A DNA stretch of 64,000 nucleotides from JANJTY01 sp038257155 (GTDB lineage: Bacteria > Pseudomonadota > Gammaproteobacteria > Xanthomonadales > Xanthomonadaceae), in NCBI GenBank assembly GCA_038257155.1, contig JBBSJP010000022.1, positions 4,867-68,866 on the forward strand, in the 5' to 3' direction. The first letter of the stretch is position 1. Each line of letters begins with the position of its first letter. Both the position numbers and the translations under genes were made by a program. Positions 50,768-59,683 of the stretch are shown piece after piece. The notes below the pieces were generated by a model. That model saw nothing but the letters and a program-made list of their open reading frames with translations. It was not told the DNA's origin and did no database searches.

Positions 50768-52132
50768 CTACAAAGGCCGCAAGTACCACTGATACTCGAT
50801 GTCCGACACTTCCCGATAGAAGGTGGCGATTTCCTTGCCCTTTTGTGCGCCGAAGTAGTGGCGGAAATCCTTGCCGAAATGCGTGGCGATGAACTCGCTG
50901 GCCACGAAATTGGCGTGTGCCTGGCGCCAGTGCGGCTGGCGGATTTCAGTCTGCTCATAGGCATTGCCGCTGATCGGCGGGCCAGGGTCGCGTGGGTTCT
51001 CCAGGCCGTCGAGGATGCCGGCCAGCACGGCCGCGGTGACCAGATAGGGATTGGCGTCGGCGCCGGCGATGCGGTGCTCGATGCGGGAATTGGCCGGATC
51101 GCTGTGGGGGATGCGCAGTGCCACGGTGCGATTGTTGAAGCCCCAGCATTCGTTGAGCGGCACGAAGGCGTTCAACACGAAGCGGCGGTAACTGTTGGCA
51201 TGCGGCGCGAACAGCAGCATGCAGTCGTGGACACTGGTCTGCAGCCCGGCCACGGCATGGCGCAGTGCATCGGCAGGCGCATCTTCACCGCAGGCGAAGA
51301 TATTGTTGCCGTCGCGGTCGAGCAGGCTGACGTGGATATGCGTACCGCTGCCGGACTGCTCGACGAAGGGCTTGGCCATGAAGCTGCCGAGCAGACCCTG
51401 ATGTTCAGCCACCGCCTTGATGGTGCGCTTCAGGAACACCGCATCGTCGCAGGCCGCCACGGCGTCGGCGCGGTGCTTGAGATTGATCTCGAACTGGCCG
51501 GGCGAATACTCGGCCACCGCGGTGTCGGCGGGAATGCGCTGCGCCTCACAGGCGTCGGCAACGGTGTCGATGAAGCCGTGGTAGTCCTCAAGATCCTGCA
51601 GGTAATAAACCTGGGTACTGGTATTGCGACGCCCGGTACGTGGATTGACCGAGGTGCGTGGACGGCCGGCCGCGTCAAGCTCGGCATCGAGCAGGTAAAA
51701 CTCCAGTTCCACCGCGACTACCGGCGTCAGGCCTTTGTCGGCAAAGCGCTGAACCAGGCGGGTCAGGATCTCGCGCGGATTGGCGGCAAACGCGCCGCCC
51801 TTGCCATCCTCCATGCTGAGCAGGGCTTGCGCCGTGGGGCGCGATGCCCAGGGCATTGGCCGCAAGGTTCCGGGAATCGGGCGGCAGATGCGGTCCTCGT
51901 CGCCGATGTCGTAGCCGAGGCCTGTTTCCTCGACCGTGTTGCCAAGGATGTCGGAGGCGATAAGGGACATCGGCAGACAGACGCCGTCGCTGAAAACTTT
52001 CGACAGTGTGCTGGCCGCGACGCGTTTGCCGCGCAGCAGGCCATTCATGTCCGGTAGCACCAAGTCGATCGCTGCCAGGTCGGGCAGGGCATCGACTGTC
52101 TGCTGGTCGAGCGGATGCAGGCTTGGCTTCAT
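50768..52132 (-). CDS. puuA: gamma-glutamylputrescine synthetase-like (glutamine synthetase family)
   Basis: A 454-residue enzyme of the PuuA branch of glutamine synthetases, ligating glutamate to putrescine with ATP. The segments D-M-N-G-L-L-R-G-K-R, V-V-A-V-E-L-E-F-Y-L-L-D, S-P-G-Q-F-E-I-N-L, G-S-G-T-H-I-H-V-S, N-N-R-T-V-A-L-R-I-P and G-A-D-A-N-P-Y-L closely match E. coli PuuA. The start is uncertain: 52132 or 52183, neither with a good ribosome site. It is divergent from puuD. Confidence 0.88.
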   Translation of the reverse strand: MKPSLHPLDQQTVDALPDLAAIDLVLPDMNGLLRGKRVAASTLSKVFSDGVCLPMSLIASDILGNTVEETGLGYDIGDEDRICRPIPGTLRPMPWASRPTAQALLSMEDGKGGAFAANPREILTRLVQRFADKGLTPVVAVELEFYLLDAELDAAGRPRTSVNPRTGRRNTSTQVYYLQDLEDYHGFIDTVADACEAQRIPADTAVAEYSPGQFEINLKHRADAVAACDDAVFLKRTIKAVAEHQGLLGSFMAKPFVEQSGSGTHIHVSLLDRDGNNIFACGEDAPADALRHAVAGLQTSVHDCMLLFAPHANSYRRFVLNAFVPLNECWGFNNRTVALRIPHSDPANSRIEHRIAGADANPYLVTAAVLAGILDGLENPRDPGPPISGNAYEQTEIRQPHWRQAHANFVASEFIATHFGKDFRHYFGAQKGKEIATFYREVSDIEYQWYLRPL

Positions 52133-52238
52133 AAGGGGAAGTCCGGGCAAGTGTCGAAATGGTAGGGCAAGAAGCAACCTCATCGAAGGCTAGCAGATGG
52201 CGTCTCGGGCGTAAAAAAAATTCAACGAACGTAGCGGC

Positions 52239-52352
52239 GTCGGATCCGCGCCGACAAGGCTGGCCGCGCTGGCCAGCACTGCTACGGCGCTTGATCCGAC
52301 CTACAGGCGAGCCGTCGTAGGTCGGCTCAAGCCGCGCAGCGGTGGAGCCGAC
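52239..52352 (-). repeat. interspersed palindromic repeat, copy 2 (reverse)
   Basis: Reverse-oriented copy of the element at 20175-20295, with GCGCTTGATCCGACCTAC and GTAGGTCGGCTCAAGC as its two characteristic segments. It lies in the puuA-puuD divergent promoter region (52133-52450). Nothing else is evident in that gap beyond a run of eight A at 52213-52220. Confidence 0.7.
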
Positions 52353-52450
52353 GCTGCCCGGAAGCCAGTTTCCCGAGGGGGCAGGTCAGGGTGTTGATAA
52401 AATCAAACGGCCGCAGTAGTGTCAGGACTTCCTTCACGCCGGTCTCGCAG

Positions 52451-53206
52451 ATGCGACAGGTTCCGCTGGTTGGGCTGCCTTCCGATCTTCGCCAGATCGG
52501 ACCGCATCCGTTCCACGCGGTTGGCGATAAGTACCTGCGCGCCGTGATCGATTTCGCCGGCGTGTTTGCAGTTGGACTGCCGGCGCTGCGGCAGCCGCTG
52601 GCGCCCGAGGCGATCGTGGCCGAGTTGGACGGCCTGCTGCTGACCGGCAGCCCGAGCAATATCGAGGTGCATCACTACGGACTGGATCCCTCTGCCGGCG
52701 CCGAGCCTTTCGACCCGGCGCGCGATGCCAGCACCCTGCCATTGATCCGGGCCGCGATGGCTGCGGGACTGCCCGTGCTGGGTCTGTGTCGCGGCTTTCA
52801 GGAAATCAATGTGGCGCTGGGCGGCAGCCTGCATCCTCGCGTGCATGAGGTGCCCGGATTGAATGACCACCGCGAGGACAAGCAGGCGCCGCTGGATGCG
52901 CAGTACGCGGTATCGCATGCCGTAATCCTGGAGCCCGGAGGCTTGCTGGCGGATCTGGCCGGCGGCGAGCGCGCCATGGTGAATTCGCTGCACGGCCAGG
53001 GCATCGACCGCCTCGCGCCGGGTCTGCGGGTCGAGGCGCGTGCCGAGGATGGCCTGATCGAGGCCTTCCGCGGCAGCGACGATGCGGCCTTCCTGTTGGC
53101 ATTGCAGTGGCATCCGGAGTGGAAGCCCGCCGAACATCCCTTTTATGCTGCGACCCTGCGTGCCTTTGGCGATGCGTGTCGGCGGCGACTTTCACAGAGA
53201 CCTTGA
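52451..53206 (+). CDS. puuD: gamma-glutamyl-GABA hydrolase-like (class I glutamine amidotransferase fold)
   Basis: A 251-residue peptidase C26-family enzyme that releases GABA from gamma-glutamyl-GABA. The nucleophilic cysteine is in G-L-C-R-G-F-Q-E-I-N, the catalytic histidine in Q-W-H-P-E-W, and L-L-T-G-S-P-S-N-I is the oxyanion region. The start at 52451 gives M-R-Q-V-P-L-V-G-L-P; a GTG at 52391 is possible. The next gene begins 4 nt after its stop, so they are co-transcribed. Confidence 0.9.
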   Translation: MRQVPLVGLPSDLRQIGPHPFHAVGDKYLRAVIDFAGVFAVGLPALRQPLAPEAIVAELDGLLLTGSPSNIEVHHYGLDPSAGAEPFDPARDASTLPLIRAAMAAGLPVLGLCRGFQEINVALGGSLHPRVHEVPGLNDHREDKQAPLDAQYAVSHAVILEPGGLLADLAGGERAMVNSLHGQGIDRLAPGLRVEARAEDGLIEAFRGSDDAAFLLALQWHPEWKPAEHPFYAATLRAFGDACRRRLSQRP

Positions 53207-53210
53207 TCCA

Positions 53211-54599
53211 ATGGCCAAGAAACGCAATGCGCCGCGTGCGCCGGAAAGCGAGGAGAGCGAGCTCAAGCGCTGGCTGAAGGAACGCCGCATCACCGAAGTT
53301 GAATGCCTAGTGCCGGACATTACCGGCGGCGCGCGCGGCAAGATCATCCCGGCCGCCAAGTTCTCGCACGACTACGGCAGCCGACTGCCCGAGGGCATCT
53401 TCGTCACCACGGTGACGGGCGACTATCCCGAAGACGAGGAGTACTACGCCCTGGTCAGTCCGACCGACTCGGACATGTTCCTGCAGCCCGACCCGGCCAC
53501 GGTCCGCGTGGTGCCCTGGGCCACCGATCCGACCGCACAGATCATCCATGACTGTTTCACCCGCGACGGCCGCCCACACGACCTGGCGCCGCGCAGCGTG
53601 CTCAAGCGCGTGCTGTCGCTGTTCGAGCCACTCGGCATGGTGCCGGTGGTGGCGCCGGAAGTGGAGTTCTTCCTGGTGCAGCGCAATACCGATCCGGATC
53701 TGCCCTTGCAACCGCCGGCGGGGCGTTCGGGCCGGCCTGAGACCGCGCGCCAGTCCTACAGCATCGATGCGGTCAACGAGTTCGATCCCATCCTGGATCT
53801 GATGTACGACTTCTGCGATGCGATGGAGTTGGACGTCGACACCCTGATCCACGAAAGCGGCGCGGCACAGCTCGAGATCAATTTCATGCACGCCGATGCA
53901 CTGTCGCGTGCCGACCAGGTCTTCCTGTTCAAGCGGGCAATGCGCGAAGCCGCCATGCGACACGGTGTCTACGCGACTTTTCTGGCCAAGCCGATGGAGA
54001 ACGAGCCTGGCAGCGCGATGCATATCCATCAGAGCATGGTGTCGGTCAAGACCGGCAAGAACCTGTTCGCCGGTGCCAAGGCCGGCCAGCACAGCCAACT
54101 GTTCATGCACTACCTCGGCGGCTTGCAGAAATACATGCCGATGGCGCTGGCCTTCCTGGCGCCGAACGTCAACTCGTACCGGCGCCTGGTTTATGGCGAA
54201 GTCGCGCCGAACAATGTGCAATGGGGCTTCGATAACCGCACCTGCGGCATGCGGGTGCCATTGGATTCGCCGGAGAATACCCGCGTCGAGACGCGCTTTG
54301 CCGGCTCGGATGCCAATCCCTACCTGGCCATGGCCGCCACCCTGGCCTGCGGCTACCTCGGCATCAAGGAGAAGCTGCTGCCGACCGAACCTTGTGCGAT
54401 CAATGCCCGTAGCGTCGGGCCCGAACTGCCACGCTCGCTGGAGGAAGCCCTGGAGGCGCTTTCGGAATGCGACGCGCTGGCCGAGCTGATGGGCCCACGC
54501 TTCGTGCGCGCCTTCATCGCGGTCAAACGTGCGGAATACGCCACCTTCCTGCGCGTGATCAGCAGCTGGGAGCGTGAGTTCCTGTTGTTGAATGTCTGA
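53211..54599 (+). CDS. glutamine synthetase-family gamma-glutamylpolyamine synthetase
   Basis: A 462-residue second glutamine synthetase-like enzyme, of a different branch from puuA. It has L-V-P-D-I-T-G-G-A-R-G-K, P-E-V-E-F-F-L, A-Q-L-E-I-N-F, G-S-A-M-H-I-H-Q-S and G-S-D-A-N-P-Y-L. Such paralogues act on different polyamines in actinobacteria and pseudomonads. The charged N-terminal M-A-K-K-R-N-A-P-R start lies 4 nt after puuD. The specific polyamine cannot be named from the sequence. Confidence 0.85.
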   Translation: MAKKRNAPRAPESEESELKRWLKERRITEVECLVPDITGGARGKIIPAAKFSHDYGSRLPEGIFVTTVTGDYPEDEEYYALVSPTDSDMFLQPDPATVRVVPWATDPTAQIIHDCFTRDGRPHDLAPRSVLKRVLSLFEPLGMVPVVAPEVEFFLVQRNTDPDLPLQPPAGRSGRPETARQSYSIDAVNEFDPILDLMYDFCDAMELDVDTLIHESGAAQLEINFMHADALSRADQVFLFKRAMREAAMRHGVYATFLAKPMENEPGSAMHIHQSMVSVKTGKNLFAGAKAGQHSQLFMHYLGGLQKYMPMALAFLAPNVNSYRRLVYGEVAPNNVQWGFDNRTCGMRVPLDSPENTRVETRFAGSDANPYLAMAATLACGYLGIKEKLLPTEPCAINARSVGPELPRSLEEALEALSECDALAELMGPRFVRAFIAVKRAEYATFLRVISSWEREFLLLNV

Positions 54600-54619
54600 A
54601 CTGAACTTTTGTCCGCCGA

Positions 54620-54793
54620 ATGGACCCAGCCCACAAAAACTCCGTTCAGCACCTCGATGTCGGCTCCACTGCTTCGCAGCTTGAGCCGACCTACGTTGGC
54701 TTGCCCGTAGGTCGGATCAAGCGCCGCCGAATAGCCAGGCCATGCGATCGATCCGGTCGGCGCGGATCCGACGCACTCCTCCTGCCTGATTAA
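54620..54793 (+). pseudogene. partial duplicate of the aminotransferase 5' end interrupted by a repeat
   Basis: From the ATG at 54620, about 44 nt resemble the start of the aminotransferase gene at 54803 (M-D-P-A-H-K-N-S-V-Q-H-L-D against M-D-L-A-H-K-K-A-L-Q-Q-L-D; roughly three in four bases match). After that the palindromic repeat copy 3 begins. The frame stays open for 57 codons to a TAA at 54791. It looks like a duplicated gene start truncated by the repeat, not a working gene. Confidence 0.6.
54656..54776 (+). repeat. interspersed palindromic repeat, copy 3
   Basis: Same orientation and structure as the copy at 20175-20295, with TCGGCTCCACTGCTTCGCAG...GAGCCGACCTACG then GTAGGTCGGATCAAGCGC and GCGGATCCGAC. 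It lies directly after the duplicated aminotransferase start and 26 nt before the real one. Confidence 0.7.
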
Positions 54794-54802
54794 GGAAACC
54801 GA

Positions 54803-56179
54803 ATGGACCTGGCCCACAAGAAAGCCCTGCAGCAGCTCGACGCCGCCCATCACCTGCATCCCTTCAATGACAATGCAGCGCTGGCCGCCAAGGGGACGCG
54901 CATCCTCACCCGCGGTGAGGGCATGTACGTATGGGATGCCGACGGCAACAAGTTGCTCGATGCCTTCGCCGGCCTGTGGTGCGTCAACATCGGCTACGGG
55001 CGGCGCGAACTGGGCGAGGCGGCAGCGCGGCAGATGGATCAGCTGGCTTACTACAACAGCTTCTTCCAGTGCACCACCGAGCCGACGGTGCAGCTGTCGG
55101 CCAAGCTGGCCGAGCTGTGCCCGGGTGATCTCAACTACGCCATGTTCAGCAATTCCGGCTCGGAGGCCAACGACACCATCCTGCGAATGGTTCGGCATTT
55201 CTGGGCGGTGCAGGACCAGCCGCAGAAGAGCATCGTGATCGGCCGCCACAACGGCTACCACGGCTCCACTGTGGCCGGCGCCAGTCTTGGCGGGATGGCC
55301 GGCATGCACAAGCAAGGTGGCCTGCCGATTCCCGACATCCACCACATCGCACCGCCGTTCTGGTTCGCCGATGGCGGCGAACTGTCGGAAGAGGACTACG
55401 GGCGGGTCTGTGCCAGGCGCCTGGAGGACAAGATTCTCGAACTCGGCCCGGACCGTGTTGCCGCCTTTATCGGCGAGCCGATCATGGGCGCGATCGGGGT
55501 GTGGATTCCGCCGCGCAATTACTGGCAGGAAATCCGCCGCATCTGCAGCCAGTACGACGTGCTGCTGATCGCCGACGAAGTGATCTGCGGCTTCGGCCGC
55601 ACCGGGCGCTGGTTTGCCGCCGAGTATTACGATTTCCAGCCCGACATCATGACCCTGGCCAAGGGCATCACCTCCGGCTACATCCCGCTGGGTGCGGTGA
55701 TGTTCAACGACCGCGTTGCCCAGGTGCTGCGCAGCAAGGGCGGCGAACTGGCGCATGGCTATACCTATTCAGGCCACCCGGTCTGCGCCGCCGTGGCGCT
55801 GGAAAACATCCGCATCCTGCAGGACGAGCAGATCGTGCAGCGCTGCCACGACGACACCGGTCCCTACCTGGCCGAACGCTGGAAGGCACTGGGCGAGCAT
55901 CCGCTGGTCGGCGAGGCACGCATTGCCGGCATGGTTGGAGCATTGGAGCTGGTGCCGGCCAAGCCCGAACGGCGCTATTTTGCCGAGCGAGGGACGGTCG
56001 GCGCGCGCTGCCGTGATATCGCCCTGGAGGAGGGCCTGATCCTGCGTGCCACCAACGACTCCATGCTGCTTTCACCGCCCTTGATCATCAGCCGGGCACA
56101 GATCGACGAGCTGGCCGAGAAGGCCTGGCGAGCCCTGGATCGCACCGCTGCGGAGTTCGGCATTTCAGCCAGAGCTTGA
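54803..56179 (+). CDS. spuC: putrescine-pyruvate-type class III aminotransferase
   Basis: A 458-residue PLP enzyme that should transfer the amino group of putrescine (or a similar amine) to pyruvate. S-N-S-G-S-E-A-N-D and H-N-G-Y-H-G-S-T line the cofactor site; the PLP lysine is in T-L-A-K-G-I-T-S-G-Y, preceded by the I-A-D-E-V-I-C-G-F-G-R-T-G motif. L-W-C-V-N-I-G-Y-G is typical of omega-transaminases such as SpuC. The ATG has AAGGAAACC upstream. It lies between the polyamine ligases and the potFGHI uptake genes. Confidence 0.88.
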   Translation: MDLAHKKALQQLDAAHHLHPFNDNAALAAKGTRILTRGEGMYVWDADGNKLLDAFAGLWCVNIGYGRRELGEAAARQMDQLAYYNSFFQCTTEPTVQLSAKLAELCPGDLNYAMFSNSGSEANDTILRMVRHFWAVQDQPQKSIVIGRHNGYHGSTVAGASLGGMAGMHKQGGLPIPDIHHIAPPFWFADGGELSEEDYGRVCARRLEDKILELGPDRVAAFIGEPIMGAIGVWIPPRNYWQEIRRICSQYDVLLIADEVICGFGRTGRWFAAEYYDFQPDIMTLAKGITSGYIPLGAVMFNDRVAQVLRSKGGELAHGYTYSGHPVCAAVALENIRILQDEQIVQRCHDDTGPYLAERWKALGEHPLVGEARIAGMVGALELVPAKPERRYFAERGTVGARCRDIALEEGLILRATNDSMLLSPPLIISRAQIDELAEKAWRALDRTAAEFGISARA

Positions 56180-56246
56180 CGTACCATCATCACCAACGCC
56201 CTGGGGGATCGGGGCTGCCATCACCGACACGAAACGGGAGTTCACG

Positions 56247-57401
56247 ATGAAACTGAAACTTGCAGCGAGTATTGCCGCAGCCCTGCTGCTGGCGGCCTGT
56301 GGACAGCAGCCCGCGGCTCCCGCCGCAGACGCACCGGTGGCGGCACCGGCGCAACCGGCGCCTCCGCCGGCCGAGGACAAGGTGCTGAACATCTACAACT
56401 GGTCGGACTACATCGCCGAAGACACCATAGCGAACTTCGAGGCCGAAACCGGCATCAAGGTGACCTACGACGTGTTCGACAGCAACGAGGTGCTGGAAGC
56501 CAAGTTGCTGGCCGGCAATACCGGCTACGACCTGGTCGTACCCTCGCTGTCCTTCCTGTCGCGGCAGATCCAGGCTGGCGTGTTCCAGCCGCTCGATCGC
56601 AGCAAGCTGGACAACTACGCCAACCTCGATACCGAGCTGCTGCAGCGCATCGCACCGCTCGATACCGGCAACGCGCACAGCGTGCCTTACCTGTGGGGAA
56701 CCACCGGCATCGGCATCAATCCGGAAAAGGTCGCCGCTGCGCTGGGCGAAGACGCACCGACCGATAGCTGGGACCTGGTGCTGAAGCCAGAGAACCTGGC
56801 CAAACTGCATTCCTGCGGCGTCGCCTTCCTCGACACCCCGCAGGAGATCATTCCGATTGCGCTGCACTACCTGGGCGAGGATCCGAACAGCTTCGACGAG
56901 GCAGTGATCCGCAAGGCCGAGGCCCTGCTAGCCACGGTGCGCCCGCACATCACCTATTTCCACAGCTCGCAGTACATCAACGACCTTGCCAATGGCGACA
57001 TCTGTGTCGCGGTGGGCTGGTCGGGTGACATCCTGCAGGCCGCCGATCGCGCCGACGAAGCGGAGAAGGGCGTCAGTGTGGAATACGTGCTGCCAAAGGA
57101 GGGCGCGCCGATGTGGTTCGACATGCTGGCGATTCCGAAGGATGCCCGCCATCCGAACAACGCGCACGCCTTCATCAACTACCTGATGCGCCCGCAGGTC
57201 TCGGCGGATATCAGCAACTACGTGGCCTATGCCAGCGGCAACAAGGCGGCGCTTGAGCTGGTAGAGGAGGAGATCCGGACAGATGGCAGTATCTATCCCA
57301 GCGCCGAAACGCAGGAGAAGCTGTTCACCTTCGCGGTGCTGCCGCCGGAAGTGGACCGCCTCTACACGCGCATCTGGACGACGCTGAAGACGGGGCGCTG
57401 A
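56247..57401 (+). CDS. potF: spermidine/putrescine-binding lipoprotein
   Basis: A 384-residue substrate-binding protein for a polyamine ABC importer. The lipobox L-A-A-C lies at about 15-18, so it is membrane-tethered rather than freely periplasmic, followed by an alanine/proline-rich linker. The binding fold opens N-I-Y-N-W-S-D-Y-I and includes Y-D-V-F-D-S-N-E, W-G-T-T-G-I-G-I-N and V-G-W-S-G-D, matching PotF. A large palindrome separates it from potG. Confidence 0.93.
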   Translation: MKLKLAASIAAALLLAACGQQPAAPAADAPVAAPAQPAPPPAEDKVLNIYNWSDYIAEDTIANFEAETGIKVTYDVFDSNEVLEAKLLAGNTGYDLVVPSLSFLSRQIQAGVFQPLDRSKLDNYANLDTELLQRIAPLDTGNAHSVPYLWGTTGIGINPEKVAAALGEDAPTDSWDLVLKPENLAKLHSCGVAFLDTPQEIIPIALHYLGEDPNSFDEAVIRKAEALLATVRPHITYFHSSQYINDLANGDICVAVGWSGDILQAADRADEAEKGVSVEYVLPKEGAPMWFDMLAIPKDARHPNNAHAFINYLMRPQVSADISNYVAYASGNKAALELVEEEIRTDGSIYPSAETQEKLFTFAVLPPEVDRLYTRIWTTLKTGR

Positions 57402-57421
57402 TTAGCGCTCCATCCGCAGTA

Positions 57422-57571
57422 GAGCCCCTCTCCCCCAACCCCTCTCCCGCAAGCGGGCGAGGGGAGCAATGCTGAGCATCAGAGCCCCTCTCATGCTTGC
57501 GGGAGAACTAAGGAGCCGAGATTTTAGAGCCCCTCTCCCGCTTGCGGGAGAGGGGTTGGGGAGAGGGGCTC
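57422..57571. repeat. palindromic CCCCTCTCCC repeat between potF and potG
   Basis: Two inverted copies of a GAGCCCCTCTCCC unit flank a middle partial copy. The right copy forms a perfect 12-bp stem, CCCCTCTCCCGC (57530-57541) with GCGGGAGAGGGG (57544-57555) and a 2-nt loop. Similar units lie at 24948-24983 and within 37020-37200. In ABC operons such stems can favour expression of the binding protein over the membrane subunits; that role is inferred. Confidence 0.8.
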
Positions 57572-57614
57572 TTTCCGCAGTTTCGGTAATGCCGAACAGG
57601 GGATCACGCAACAC

Positions 57615-58781
57615 ATGAACCAGTCCGCCGAAGCCATCAGTGCCGCCAGTTCCTCACCGGCGGTCGACCCGCAGCGCACCGAGGCGCTGGGCGCCGACAA
57701 CTACTTGCGCATGACCGGCGTGCGCAAGGAGTTCGACGGCTTCGTCGCGGTCAATGATGTTGACCTCAGCATTCGCCAAGGCGAGATCTTTGCCCTGCTC
57801 GGTGGCTCGGGTTGTGGCAAGTCCACCCTGCTGCGCATGGTTGCCGGCTTCATGCCGCCGACCCGCGGCAAGATCGAACTTGATGGCGTGGATCTGGCCG
57901 GCATGCCGCCCTACGAGCGGCCGGTCAACATGATGTTCCAGTCCTACGCGCTGTTTCCGCACATGACGGTGGAGCAGAACGTCGCCTTTGGCCTGAAGCA
58001 GGATGGCCTGCCCAAGGCCAGGATCGCCGAGCGCGTGCTGGAAATGCTCACCCTGGTGCATCTGGAACGCCTCGCCAAACGCAAGCCGCACCAGCTTTCC
58101 GGTGGCCAGCAGCAGCGCGTTGCCCTGGCCCGGTCCCTGGCCAAGAGCCCCAAGCTGCTTTTGCTCGACGAACCGATGGGCGCGCTCGACAAGAAGCTGC
58201 GCTCGGAGATGCAGTTGGAACTGGTGAACATCGTCGAGCGCCTGGGCGTGACCTGTTTGATGGTCACGCACGACCAGGAAGAGGCCATGACCATGGCGCA
58301 CCGCATCGCAGTGATGGATGCCGGTGCACTGCGCCAGATCGGCAGCCCCGATGAAATTTACGAACAGCCGGCCAACCGCTTCACCGCCGAGTTCATCGGC
58401 TCGATCAACATGTTGCTGGGCAAGGTCGGCGAGGACGAGAAAGACCACGTCACGATCAACACCCCGCAGCTGCCGGTACCGATCTATGTCGGCCATGGCA
58501 TCACCGGTTACGAAGGAATGGACGTGGCATTCGCCCTGCGCCCGGAAAAGATTTCCATGCACAAGGACGATCCCGCAGCGGACTACAACAAGGCCGAAGG
58601 CCTGATCGAGGACATCGCCTATTTCGGCAGCCACTCCGTCTATCACGTGCGTCTGCCGAGCGGCTTCCTGATGCGGGTGAATGCCACCAATGCCCAGCGC
58701 TGGGCTTCGGAGCGCTTCACCTGGAATGACCGTGTCTGGCTGTCCTGGGGCGAACAGTCCGGTGTGGTGCTGACCGCATGA
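57615..58781 (+). CDS. potG: polyamine ABC transporter ATP-binding protein
   Basis: A 388-residue ATPase of the PotG/PotA group. Walker A G-G-S-G-C-G-K-S-T is near residue 64, the Q-loop is in F-Q-S-Y-A-L-F, the signature L-S-G-G-Q-Q-Q-R near 160, Walker B L-L-L-L-D-E-P near 180 and the H-loop in V-T-H-D-Q. A C-terminal TOBE-like domain carries R-P-E-K-I. Its stop overlaps the potH start by ATGA. Confidence 0.95.
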   Translation: MNQSAEAISAASSSPAVDPQRTEALGADNYLRMTGVRKEFDGFVAVNDVDLSIRQGEIFALLGGSGCGKSTLLRMVAGFMPPTRGKIELDGVDLAGMPPYERPVNMMFQSYALFPHMTVEQNVAFGLKQDGLPKARIAERVLEMLTLVHLERLAKRKPHQLSGGQQQRVALARSLAKSPKLLLLDEPMGALDKKLRSEMQLELVNIVERLGVTCLMVTHDQEEAMTMAHRIAVMDAGALRQIGSPDEIYEQPANRFTAEFIGSINMLLGKVGEDEKDHVTINTPQLPVPIYVGHGITGYEGMDVAFALRPEKISMHKDDPAADYNKAEGLIEDIAYFGSHSVYHVRLPSGFLMRVNATNAQRWASERFTWNDRVWLSWGEQSGVVLTA

Positions 58782-59683
58782 ACGCGCTGCGCCGCCTGCT
58801 GCCGCAGCCGCGCTGGGCGGTGATCGGCACGCCCTACCTCTGGATGCTGCTGTTCTTCGCGATTCCGTTCGCCATCGTGCTGAAGATTTCCTTCGCAAGC
58901 TCGGCGATTGCAATGCCGCCCTATACCGACCTGATGAGCTGGGTTGGCGACAAGCTCACGATCGAGCTGAACCTGAAGAACTACCTGTTCCTGGTGCGCG
59001 ACAGCCTGTATGTCAGCGCCTACCTGTCTTCGCTGAAAATCGCCGTCGTCTCAACCCTCATCTGCCTGCTGATCGGCTATCCGCTGGCGCTGGCGATCTC
59101 GCGCATGGACCCGGCGACCCGCAATGTCGCCCTGATGCTGGTGATATTGCCATCCTGGACCAGCTTCCTGATCCGCATCTATGCCTGGATCGGCATCCTC
59201 AAGAACAACGGCCTGATCAACAACTTCCTGATTGGCCTGGGCGTGATCGACGAGCCCATCCAGATGTTGCACACGGAGTTCGCGATCTATGTGGGCGTGG
59301 TCTACGCCTATCTGCCCTTCATGGTGCTGCCGCTGTACGCCAACATGTCCAAACTGGACCGGCGTCTGGAGGAAGCAGCCATGGATATGGGGGCGAGGCC
59401 GCTCGGCGTGTTCTGGCAAATCACCTTGCCGCTGACCCGCGCCGGCATCATCGCCGGCTCGATGCTGGTGATGATCCCGGTGGTGGGCGAGTTCGTCATT
59501 CCTGAACTGCTGGGAGGCGCGCAATCGCTGATGATCGGCAAGGTGCTGTGGGAGGAGTTCTTCAACAATCGCGACTGGCCGGTGGCTTCAGCAGTGGCGA
59601 TCGTGATGCTGGTGTTGCTGATCATTCCGATCATGATCCACCACCATTACCAGTCGAAAGAGCTGGAGGGCCGGCTCTCATGA
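58778..59683 (+). CDS. potH: polyamine ABC transporter permease, first subunit
   Basis: A 301-residue inner-membrane permease with six hydrophobic segments. The E-A-A-M-D-M-G-A cytoplasmic loop, which contacts the ATPase, is near residue 200. The start is coupled to potG and the stop to potI, both by ATGA. A short periplasmic insertion after the first helix (around residues 45-75) is typical of PotH. Confidence 0.94.
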   Translation: MNALRRLLPQPRWAVIGTPYLWMLLFFAIPFAIVLKISFASSAIAMPPYTDLMSWVGDKLTIELNLKNYLFLVRDSLYVSAYLSSLKIAVVSTLICLLIGYPLALAISRMDPATRNVALMLVILPSWTSFLIRIYAWIGILKNNGLINNFLIGLGVIDEPIQMLHTEFAIYVGVVYAYLPFMVLPLYANMSKLDRRLEEAAMDMGARPLGVFWQITLPLTRAGIIAGSMLVMIPVVGEFVIPELLGGAQSLMIGKVLWEEFFNNRDWPVASAVAIVMLVLLIIPIMIHHHYQSKELEGRLS

